DNA of 64,000 bases, from the NCBI RefSeq assembly GCF_014638095.1, contig NZ_BMFH01000001.1, positions 310,001 to 374,000 of the forward strand, written 5' to 3'. The notes beneath the pieces were generated by a model that had not been told where the DNA came from, did no database searches, and saw only the letters and a program-made list of their open reading frames with translations. Origin of the DNA: Muriicola marianensis (GTDB lineage: Bacteria > Bacteroidota > Bacteroidia > Flavobacteriales > Flavobacteriaceae). Each line of letters starts with the position of its first letter. Position 1 is the stretch's first letter. Below are positions 51,104 to 58,396 of this stretch, in pieces. The translations under genes were made by a program, and so were the position numbers.

Positions 51104-51727
51104 TTAAAGAATGTCCAGAGAACCCTTCCCCTCTCTCACTACCTCAGGTTCAAATCCGGACAGATCGATCACCGTGGAGGGCACATTTCCCCCATAGCCC
51201 CCATCTACGACGACATCGACCAGGTTGTGCCATTTTTCCAGGATCAGCTCCGGATCCGAAGTGTACTCGATCACATCGTCTTCGTCTCTTATGGAAGTCG
51301 ATATAATGGGATTTCCTAGTCCTTCCACCAATGCCCTGGCAATAGCGTTATCGGGAACCCTGATCCCTACAGTTTTCTTATTCTTGAAGGCCTTGGGCAG
51401 GTTGTTGTTTCCTGGGAGGATAAAGGTATACGGTCCGGGCAGGGCCCGCTTCAGGATCTTGAAAGTGGGCGTATCTATCTGCCGTACGTAATCCGAGAGG
51501 TTGCTGAGGTCTGCACAGATGAAAGACCAATTGGCCTTTTCGAGTTTTACTCCTTTTATACGCGCTATCCTCTCCAGGGCTTTGGTTTTTGTGATATCGC
51601 ATCCCAGACCGTATACGGTATCCGTCGGGTAGATGACGAGTCCGCCTTTGCGCAACACCTCTACCACCTTTTGGATCTCCCTGGGATTGGGATTCTCATT
51701 GTAAATCCTGATGAATTCTGCCTGCAT
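51104..51727 (-). CDS. YrdC/Sua5-fold protein, YciO-like
   Basis: A 207-residue protein with the RNA-binding fold of threonylcarbamoyl-AMP synthases: VIYPTDTVYGLGCD near residue 33, LPGPYTFILPG near 95, VGIRVPDN near 118 and PSTVIDLSG near 185. The overall pattern (SFICADLSNLSDYV, ISTSIRDEDD, EYTSDPELI) is closer to E. coli YciO than to TsaC. YciO is a paralogue whose cellular role is less clear than t6A synthesis. Automated annotation would call it an L-threonylcarbamoyladenylate synthase; whether it supplies t6A depends on a second copy elsewhere. Five bases separate it from the end of the upstream helicase gene, so they form an operon. Confidence 0.82.
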   Translation of the reverse strand: MQAEFIRIYNENPNPREIQKVVEVLRKGGLVIYPTDTVYGLGCDITKTKALERIARIKGVKLEKANWSFICADLSNLSDYVRQIDTPTFKILKRALPGPYTFILPGNNNLPKAFKNKKTVGIRVPDNAIARALVEGLGNPIISTSIRDEDDVIEYTSDPELILEKWHNLVDVVVDGGYGGNVPSTVIDLSGFEPEVVREGKGSLDIL

Positions 51728-51732
51728 ACCTG

Positions 51733-54057
51733 TCAGTTTAAAACTTCAAGCTTGGCAAACCGGAGCAGCAGTTTCTTTACATCTCCCCTCTCAAAACGGA
51801 TCTCTGCTTTTTTGTCATTTCCTGCTCCCTCGAGTTTGATCACTTCCCCCTTACCGAAGCGCGTATGATTTACCTTTGTGCCGACAGAGAGTTCCGGAAT
51901 ATCTTCCTGGGTCCGCACTGAAGGCTCACCCAAATTAGGCCTTATCTTTCTGAGCTTCCTCAACTGATCGGGGCTGGGTCTTCCAGTGGACGGAGGTGTA
52001 CCATTGGTGGGTTTTTGCTGCCTGAGCCTGCTTTTATCGACTTCCCCGAATATGTCCGAGCTGATCAGTGGCTTGAACCTGTAATTATCAACGGGCGTTA
52101 GATTGTCAATATACTTCTCGTCGATCTCTTCCAGGAATCGGCTTGGCTCTGCATCGATCAGCTTACCCCAGCGATAGCGGTTTTGTGTATAAGTGAGATA
52201 GGCCTGCTTTTCCGCTCTTGTCAGGGCCACGTAAAACAATCTTCTCTCCTCCTCCAATTCACTCCGCGTATTCATACTCATTGCCGAGGGGAAGAGGTCC
52301 TCTTCCATTCCGACGATGTAGACATAAGGAAATTCCAATCCCTTTGCCAGGTGAATGGTCATCAGGGCTACCCTGTCATCATCGGAAGTATCCTTGTCCA
52401 TATCCGTGGCAAGGGCCACATCTTCCAGGAATTCCGTGAGGTCGCCTTTGGCATCTGCCAGTTCCTTCTGTCCCTCGACAAAGTCTTTGATCCCGTTGAG
52501 CAATTCCTCAATGTTCTCCATCCGTGCGATCCCTTCCGGGGTCCCGTCTTTTTTGAATTCCAACAGGATCCCTGATTTCCGGGCCACGTGCTCCGCCAGG
52601 GTGAAGGCATCTGCATTCTCATTCATGATCTGGAAACTCTTGATCATGTTCACGAAATCCTCAAGTTTCCGCTGGGTTCCCGAATTGATCTTCAGATCCA
52701 GCTTATCGAGGTTTTCTATGATCTCGAAGATGGATTTCCCGTATTGGTTCGCAGCCACGGTAAGGCGGTCTATGGTGGTCTGTCCTATCCCCCTTGCCGG
52801 GAAATTGATGACCCGTTTCAACGCTTCCTCATCCTTAGGGTTGATGACCAGCCTCAGGTAGGAAAGGACGTCCTTGATCTCCTTCCGCTGGTAAAATGAG
52901 AGTCCGCCGTAAATCCTGTAAGGTATATCCCTTTTTCTCAGGGCATCCTCGATGGACCTCGACTGGGAATTGGTGCGATAGAGGACCGCAAAGTGGTTAT
53001 TCGGCAACTGCTGCTGCATTTTGTTCTCGAAGATGGACCCTGCGACAAACCTCCCCTCCTCTGCATCCGTTGGTGAGCGGTGCAACTTGATCTTACTGCC
53101 TTCGTCATTGGCGGTCCAGACCACTTTCTCGAGCTGATTCTTATTCTTGGCGATGATCGCATTGGCCGCATTCACGATGTTCTTGGTGGAGCGGTAATTC
53201 TGCTCGAGCCTGTAAACGGCCACATCATCGTAATCCCTCTGGAAGTTCAGGATGTTCGTGATGTTGGCCCCCCGGAAGGAGTAGATACTCTGGGCATCAT
53301 CCCCGACCACACAGATATTCTGATACCGGTCTGAAAGGGCTTTGACGATCAGATACTGAGAGTGATTCGTGTCCTGGTACTCATCCACCAGAATATATCG
53401 AAAACGGTCCTGGTACTTGAGCAACACGTCAGGAAAACGGGTAAGTAACTCATTAGTTCTCAGAAGAAGATCATCAAAATCCATGGCCCCCGACTTAAAA
53501 CAGCGGTCGACATATTCCTGATAGATATCTCCTAACCTGGGTCTTTTGGCCATCGCATCCGCTTCCATCAATTCCGGATTCTGAAAATAGGCCTTCACGG
53601 TGATCAGGCTGTTCTTGTAGGAGGAAATGCGGTTCTGAATTTGTTTGTACTTGTAGATGTCCTTATCCAGACCCATCTCCTTGATGATAGAAGCGATGAG
53701 TCTTTGTGAATCCTGTGTGTCGTAAATGGTAAAGTTGCTAGGGTAACCCAGTTTATCCCCATCGTACCTCAAAAGGCGGGCGAAAACCGAGTGGAATGTC
53801 CCCATCCAGAGATTCTTGGTTTCCGAGGTTCCGACCAGCTCAGCGATACGCTTTTTCATCTCCCGTGCTGCCTTGTTGGTGAAGGTCAGGGCCAGTATAT
53901 TGAACGCATCCACATCCTGATGCATCAGGTGGGCAATGCGGTATGTCAATACGCGCGTCTTCCCCGACCCTGCTCCGGCAATGACCATAAGCGGTCCGTC
54001 CTTATGCAGGACAGGTGCTTTTTGGGCCTCATTGAGATGGTCTAGAAATGGTTTCAA
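51733..54057 (-). CDS. UvrD/Rep/PcrA-type superfamily I DNA helicase
   Basis: A 774-residue 3'-5' helicase. Motif I is VIAGAGSGKTRVLTYRIAHLM near residues 26-46, motif II is ILVDEYQDTNHSQY (about 222), motif III VVGDDAQSIYSFRGA, motif IV YRLEQNYRS and motif VI RRLFYVALTRAEKQAYLTY. The C-terminal tail has a small Tudor-like PcrA end (VGTKVNHTRFGKGEVIKLEG). It unwinds DNA in mismatch and nucleotide-excision repair. The start is TTG at 54057 (MKPFLDHLNEAQ), matching the family start, and no better ATG lies in frame upstream. The YciO-like gene follows 5 bases later. Confidence 0.95.
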   Translation of the reverse strand: MKPFLDHLNEAQKAPVLHKDGPLMVIAGAGSGKTRVLTYRIAHLMHQDVDAFNILALTFTNKAAREMKKRIAELVGTSETKNLWMGTFHSVFARLLRYDGDKLGYPSNFTIYDTQDSQRLIASIIKEMGLDKDIYKYKQIQNRISSYKNSLITVKAYFQNPELMEADAMAKRPRLGDIYQEYVDRCFKSGAMDFDDLLLRTNELLTRFPDVLLKYQDRFRYILVDEYQDTNHSQYLIVKALSDRYQNICVVGDDAQSIYSFRGANITNILNFQRDYDDVAVYRLEQNYRSTKNIVNAANAIIAKNKNQLEKVVWTANDEGSKIKLHRSPTDAEEGRFVAGSIFENKMQQQLPNNHFAVLYRTNSQSRSIEDALRKRDIPYRIYGGLSFYQRKEIKDVLSYLRLVINPKDEEALKRVINFPARGIGQTTIDRLTVAANQYGKSIFEIIENLDKLDLKINSGTQRKLEDFVNMIKSFQIMNENADAFTLAEHVARKSGILLEFKKDGTPEGIARMENIEELLNGIKDFVEGQKELADAKGDLTEFLEDVALATDMDKDTSDDDRVALMTIHLAKGLEFPYVYIVGMEEDLFPSAMSMNTRSELEEERRLFYVALTRAEKQAYLTYTQNRYRWGKLIDAEPSRFLEEIDEKYIDNLTPVDNYRFKPLISSDIFGEVDKSRLRQQKPTNGTPPSTGRPSPDQLRKLRKIRPNLGEPSVRTQEDIPELSVGTKVNHTRFGKGEVIKLEGAGNDKKAEIRFERGDVKKLLLRFAKLEVLN

Positions 54058-54114
54058 AAAATTATCGGATTTTAGACCGTGAAGTTAGCCATATTTGACC
54101 GTTTGCTGAAACCC

Positions 54115-54122
54115 CAAATGTA
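54115..54122 (-). promoter_or_regulatory. -7 promoter element (TACATTTG) for the UvrD-type helicase
   Basis: On the minus strand TACATTTG fits TAnnTTTG 57 bases before the TTG start at 54057. The remainder of the 131-base gap shows only short AT-rich sequence. Confidence 0.5.
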
Positions 54123-54188
54123 TTTTTATTGTGATCCCAAGATCGCTTTTCTGTACAATTTAAATATCTTTATCAGTCATTTTAAACT

Positions 54189-54734
54189 ATGGGATCAAGA
54201 CCTTTATTTACTCTCATTATACTTTTGGTTTCATTTCCCTTGCTCTTTACGGCACAGAGTAAGCAGGCAGGACCCGTAATCCCAACACATGGCGCTGTAT
54301 GGCCTGTAGAAAATCCGGATTACAAGACCAGATTGGATGAACCGCTCAAGGTGGTTTTCGATATCATGGAAAGCCCGGACTCGCCCGATCAGATCAATGC
54401 CCGGATAGAGACCGCTGCCCGCTTCCTCAACATGCATGCCCAGGCCGGTGTGCCCACCGAGAACCTGCACGTGGCTATTATTGTTCACAACAAGGCCTCC
54501 AAGGATATCATCAAAGGGGGTGCCTACAGAGAACGCTTCGGGGTGGAGAATCCCAATGAACAACTGGTAAACGACCTCCTTCAGGCAGGCGTTCAGGTAG
54601 TTTTTTGCGGTCAGTCATCCCTGTCCAGAGGCTTTCCCAGAACCGAGACCATCGAAGGTGTACAACTGGGGCTTTCAGCCATGACCGCCCTTATCCAATT
54701 TCAAAATGACGGTTACAGACTCGTTAAATTTTAA
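54189..54734 (+). CDS. Secreted DsrE/DsrF-like protein
   Basis: A 181-residue protein with a signal peptide (MGSRPLFTLIILLVSFPLLFTAQS). The mature part carries LKVVFDIMESPDSPDQINARIETAARFLNMHAQ, ENLHVAIIVHNKASKDIIKGGAYRE, NEQLVNDLLQAGVQVVFCGQSSLSRGF and LSAMTALIQFQNDGYRLVKF, matching DsrE-type sulfur-relay-fold proteins. Cytoplasmic DsrE carries sulfur; this exported group is of unknown function, with a single Cys in VVFCGQS that could carry a thiol. It stands 9 bases before the M20 peptidase gene on the same strand, so they share a transcript. Confidence 0.85.
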   Translation: MGSRPLFTLIILLVSFPLLFTAQSKQAGPVIPTHGAVWPVENPDYKTRLDEPLKVVFDIMESPDSPDQINARIETAARFLNMHAQAGVPTENLHVAIIVHNKASKDIIKGGAYRERFGVENPNEQLVNDLLQAGVQVVFCGQSSLSRGFPRTETIEGVQLGLSAMTALIQFQNDGYRLVKF

Positions 54735-54743
54735 TCTTCAGAT

Positions 54744-56024
54744 ATGAAAAACATTTTACTAACGGCATGTATGGCCGTTTTATCGCTAAGCGTATTTTCT
54801 CAGGGAAGCGGACTGGACAAGTCCTATGCCCAAATCGAACCTAAGGTGATCGAATGGCGCAGGGATATCCATCAGAACCCCGAACTCTCTAATCGAGAAT
54901 TCAAGACCGCTGAGAAGATCGCTGCACATTTGCGTTCACTCGGGATCGAAGTTCAGACAGGGGTAGCCCACACAGGGGTCGTCGGTGTCCTTAAGGGCAA
55001 TTTCCCGGGGAAAACGGTGGCCTTAAGAGCCGATATAGACGCCCTCCCCGTTTACGAGAGGAATGACCTGCCGTTCAAATCTACGGTCACATCCGAATTC
55101 CTTGGGGAAACCGTGGGAGTGATGCACGCCTGCGGTCACGACACGCACACCGCTATTCTCATGGGTGTGGCGGAGGTCATGGCAAAAAACAAGGATAAGA
55201 TCAAAGGCACTGTCAAATTCATATTTCAGCCGGCCGAAGAAGGACCGCCTCCGGGAGAAGAAGGAGGAGCCTTGTTAATGGTCAAGGAAGGCGTATTGAA
55301 AAACCCCGACGTAGATGCCATCTTTGGGCTCCATATCAACTCACAGACTCCTGTGGGGGTGATACGATACAAGTCTGGTGGCGCTATGGCGGCTGGACAG
55401 AGCTTTACCATCCATGTGAAAGGGAAACAGAGTCACGGTTCACAGCCCTGGGCCGGAGTTGATCCCATTCTGATCAGCGCCAAGATAATAGACGGGCTCC
55501 AGACCATCATCAGCAGAGAAACCGAACTGACCAATGAGGCTGCGGTGATCACGGTAGGCAAGATCAAAAGCGGGGTCCGCTTCAATATCATCCCCGAGAG
55601 TGCTGAAATGCTGGGGACGATCCGTACACTTGACTATGGCATGAAGGAAAAATTGAACAGAAGGATGATGGAGATGGTGCCTACTATCGCGAAGGCGTAT
55701 GGAGGTGAGGCTACTATTGAGATCAGGGACGCCACGGATATCACTTATAACGATCCCAAGCTGGTGTCTGCCATGCTGCCTACATTAGAACGGGTTGCCG
55801 GGGAGGACAATGTACAGGAGCAAAAAGCCATCACGGGAGCAGAGGATTTTTCGTATTTCCAGAGGGAAGTGCCGGGGTTCTTCTTCTTCCTCGGCGGAAT
55901 GACGCCAGGGAATACAAAGCCCTTCCCCCATCATACCCCTGATTTTTTTATCGATGACAGCGGATTAATCCTGGGCGTGAAAGCACTTACGGAATTAAGC
56001 CTCGACTACCTTAACAGGTCCTGA
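54744..56024 (+). CDS. Exported M20 (M20D) metallopeptidase/amidohydrolase
   Basis: A 426-residue enzyme with an N-terminal signal peptide (MKNILLTACMAVLSLSVFSQ). HMACGHDTHTA-type metal motif reads MHACGHDTHTAILMG (Cys130, His132), with RADIDALPV near 95-103. FQPAEEGPPPGEEGG holds the acidic pair, and PHHTPDFFIDD carries the last His. This is the M20D group of hippurate/N-acyl-amino-acid hydrolases. Export suggests that it trims acylated amino acids or small amides in the periplasm. Operon with the DsrE-like gene and probably the OmpA-like gene 33 bases on. Confidence 0.93.
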   Translation: MKNILLTACMAVLSLSVFSQGSGLDKSYAQIEPKVIEWRRDIHQNPELSNREFKTAEKIAAHLRSLGIEVQTGVAHTGVVGVLKGNFPGKTVALRADIDALPVYERNDLPFKSTVTSEFLGETVGVMHACGHDTHTAILMGVAEVMAKNKDKIKGTVKFIFQPAEEGPPPGEEGGALLMVKEGVLKNPDVDAIFGLHINSQTPVGVIRYKSGGAMAAGQSFTIHVKGKQSHGSQPWAGVDPILISAKIIDGLQTIISRETELTNEAAVITVGKIKSGVRFNIIPESAEMLGTIRTLDYGMKEKLNRRMMEMVPTIAKAYGGEATIEIRDATDITYNDPKLVSAMLPTLERVAGEDNVQEQKAITGAEDFSYFQREVPGFFFFLGGMTPGNTKPFPHHTPDFFIDDSGLILGVKALTELSLDYLNRS

Positions 56025-56057
56025 ATATTTTAAGGAATATATTTGAACATTGAACTC

Positions 56058-56867
56058 ATGAAAAAGAAACTCATACTGCTGGGATGTGTAACCTGTCTTG
56101 CTGTTGCCGGCTATTCACAAAGCAAAAAGGAACTCCTGCTCAGGCTCGAAGAAAGGGATAAAGAGATCCTTAATTTGAAGAACGATCTTACCGCCAGTAA
56201 ACAGGAAGCCGCAAGGTACAAGGCTGAGATGGAGGCTGTGAATTTTCAGATGGAAGAACTCAAGGCCACAAACGCATCACTCCTTCAGAATCTGACGAAT
56301 TTTACGGAACTCTCCAACAAGAAGACCGAAAACATCAGTAAATCCCTGGAAACCCTGAGAAACAAAGAAATTCAACTTAAAAAGATCAGCGATGCCCTTA
56401 CGAGTACCGATTCTACCACCCTTGCGTTGCTCACCTCCTTTAAGAACACCCTGGGATCTGAGGTCAAAACGGGACTGAGCGGGGGTGCCGTGACGATTAT
56501 CCTCGATAACCTCTTCCTTTTCAAGGAGGTCGACAGAAATTATCAGGTAGTTCCTGAGGCTCTCCCGGTACTGGAAAAGGTCGCATCAGTGCTGAAAAAA
56601 CATCCCGGTCTCAAGATCATGGTGGAGGCCAACAGCAATGCTCTTGAATTCAAGGATATAAAACTTAAGGATAACTGGGACCTGAGCTCCCTCCAGGCCT
56701 CGTCCGTGGTAAGAGTTCTCGCCGACACTTATGGGATCGATCCTAACCGTATTCAGGCTGTGGGGAAAAGTGAGTATGGATTTAACGGGATAGAGACCAC
56801 TACACGCATCAGGATTCAGCCGCCATATGAAAAGTTCTACGGCACGATACGGGAGATGATGAAATAA
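56058..56867 (+). CDS. OmpA-like lipoprotein-type protein with degenerate peptidoglycan-binding domain
   Basis: A 269-residue paralogue of the OmpA protein at 50188. From ATG 56058 the signal peptide reads MKKKLILLGCVTCLAVAGYSQ. A long coiled coil follows (about 22-115, for example LLLRLEERDKEILNLKNDL), then an OmpA-type fold: VLEKVASVLKKHPGLKIMVEANSN, NWDLSSLQASSVVRVLADTYG and RIQAVGKSEYG. The binding motifs have decayed: GHTD is replaced by ANSN, and the NRR.R block becomes ETTTRIRIQ. The shared segments ENISKSLETL versus ENLEKSLESL show common origin. It likely serves as a spacer or binds something other than peptidoglycan. Confidence 0.8.
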   Translation: MKKKLILLGCVTCLAVAGYSQSKKELLLRLEERDKEILNLKNDLTASKQEAARYKAEMEAVNFQMEELKATNASLLQNLTNFTELSNKKTENISKSLETLRNKEIQLKKISDALTSTDSTTLALLTSFKNTLGSEVKTGLSGGAVTIILDNLFLFKEVDRNYQVVPEALPVLEKVASVLKKHPGLKIMVEANSNALEFKDIKLKDNWDLSSLQASSVVRVLADTYGIDPNRIQAVGKSEYGFNGIETTTRIRIQPPYEKFYGTIREMMK

Positions 56868-56919
56868 CGATAAAAACCGGAGATCCACAGGTATGACACC
56901 TGTCCTATACTTTTTATCG
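56868..56919 (+). other. Nested stem-loop in the gap after the OmpA-like gene
   Basis: CGATAAAAA (56868-56876) pairs with TTTTTATCG (56911-56919). ACAGGT (56887-56892) pairs with ACCTGT (56898-56903) inside it. There is no U-run after it, so it is not a classic terminator. Confidence 0.4.
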
Positions 56920-56964
56920 GTTCCCGTCGTTGTAGAATCGTAAACCAAACTAAACACCAAAAAA

Positions 56965-57483
56965 ATGTCTGGAGACGATATCTTCCAAATGTTCGGCTTT
57001 TTGTTACCCGCCGTAGTCACCGGAGTCGTGGCTTTTTATTTTTTCAGGCTCCACACCCGTAACGAAGAAGGCAGGAGGCGTTACCTGCTGCACAAAGAAA
57101 GCCAGAAAAGCGCTTTACCTATCAGGTTGCAGGCCTATGAAAGGCTCGCCCTGTTCCTGGAACGCATCTCCATCCCGAACCTGGTGGTGAGGGTGGCACC
57201 CAAATCGGCAGACAAGGCAGCGTATGAGAACCTTTTGATCAAGAATATCGAAAATGAATTCGAGCATAACCTTTCCCAGCAGATCTATATGAGCGATGAG
57301 TGCTGGAATGTGATCAAAGCGGCTAAAAGTGCAACCATACAGGCGATCCGCAGGGCGGGAATGAGCGAATCGGATTCTGCTGACAAACTCAGGGAAGATA
57401 TCCTCAACGAGACCATGGATATGCAATCTCCATCAGCCACCGCCCTCGCCTATGTAAAAAAGGAGATCAGCGCCCTTTGGTAG
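56965..57483 (+). CDS. Uncharacterised single-span membrane protein
   Basis: A 172-residue protein. The N-terminal segment FGFLLPAVVTGVVAFYFF (about 11-28) should span the membrane, with short N-terminus outside and the main part in the cytoplasm. The soluble part is helical and basic near the membrane (RNEEGRRRYLLHKESQKSALPIRLQAYERLALFLERI), then YENLLIKNIENEFEHNLSQQIYMSDECWNVIKAAKSATIQAI. This pattern is conserved in Bacteroidota hypothetical proteins, but no function is known to me. It is convergent with the patatin gene, one base beyond its stop. About 97 bases, containing a nested stem-loop, precede it. Confidence 0.7.
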   Translation: MSGDDIFQMFGFLLPAVVTGVVAFYFFRLHTRNEEGRRRYLLHKESQKSALPIRLQAYERLALFLERISIPNLVVRVAPKSADKAAYENLLIKNIENEFEHNLSQQIYMSDECWNVIKAAKSATIQAIRRAGMSESDSADKLREDILNETMDMQSPSATALAYVKKEISALW

Positions 57484-57484
57484 G

Positions 57485-58396
57485 TTACTCCAATTCGATC
57501 TGGAGCTGACTTTGCTGCTGGCTCTTAGTTTCAGCATACTGAAACCCACTCTCCCACCATGAGGTCATCTTGTCTTTCTCAAAGATGAGGGAATTGGTCG
57601 TAAGGACGATAGGCGTGTAATAGAAGTTGATGATAGCGTCGTTGTTGTTGGCTACAAACTTCCCGATCCGGATATTCTGCCGTTCAATGCGATCGAGCAT
57701 AAATGCGAACATGTTGGTCAGCAGGGAAAAGGCATTGCGGGAGGGCATACGGTTAAAATGTGTGGTCTCTGTATGCAGGATGATGGCGTCAACCACCTTG
57801 GCCCCTCTTTTAATGGCTTCTTCGATAGGCACCATGCTCCCGAGTCCGCCATCGGCATACTCACAACCTTCTTTTCTGACCAGGCTCATAAAGGGGGTAT
57901 AGTTGCAGGAGATCCAGATCCACTCACAAAAATCGTCGTATTCAAAATCGTTGATCGATTTGTATTCCACCTGGTTGAGCGAGAGGTTGGAGACCGTCAC
58001 TATGATGTCTTTGGGCCCGTGTTTGAGGATCTCGAATTCTTCCGGGGTAATAGTATCCCTGATCAGTTTAAGAAGGTTGTGGCTTTCGCCGAAGGTCTTG
58101 CTGCCGCGATAGAAGTTTTTCAGGACGTTCCAGTGGGCGATACCGATATTGGAGACACCGTGCTTTTTCTGAATGGTAAAGGGACAATTGCTGAATATAC
58201 TGTTCTGATCCACAGAGGTATATACATCCTTGATCTTCTGTATTTTTTGCAGGGCGAGGTGAGAGATCAAAAGACTTCCCGTGGAAGTACCCAGAAAGAG
58301 GTCGTAATGGTGTTTTTTAACTTCCATCAGGTATTGGGCAACACCGCCAGCGAATGCACCCTTGCTCCCACCTCCTGAAATGACCAATGCTCTCAT
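57485..58396 (-). CDS. Patatin-like phospholipase family protein
   Basis: A 303-residue alpha/beta hydrolase-like acyl hydrolase. The oxyanion hole is SGGGSKGAFAGG (7-18). The nucleophile is Ser38 in GTSTG, and the catalytic Asp lies in EYADGGLGSMVPI, giving the Ser-Asp dyad. Family members cleave phospholipids or other acyl esters; no signal peptide is present, so it acts inside. The start ATG overlaps the stop of the M1 aminopeptidase gene by one base (TAATG), indicating coupled translation. The C-terminal portion (NIRIGKFVANNNDAIINFYYTPIVL) is typical of this Bacteroidota group. Confidence 0.92.
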   Translation of the reverse strand: MRALVISGGGSKGAFAGGVAQYLMEVKKHHYDLFLGTSTGSLLISHLALQKIQKIKDVYTSVDQNSIFSNCPFTIQKKHGVSNIGIAHWNVLKNFYRGSKTFGESHNLLKLIRDTITPEEFEILKHGPKDIIVTVSNLSLNQVEYKSINDFEYDDFCEWIWISCNYTPFMSLVRKEGCEYADGGLGSMVPIEEAIKRGAKVVDAIILHTETTHFNRMPSRNAFSLLTNMFAFMLDRIERQNIRIGKFVANNNDAIINFYYTPIVLTTNSLIFEKDKMTSWWESGFQYAETKSQQQSQLQIELE

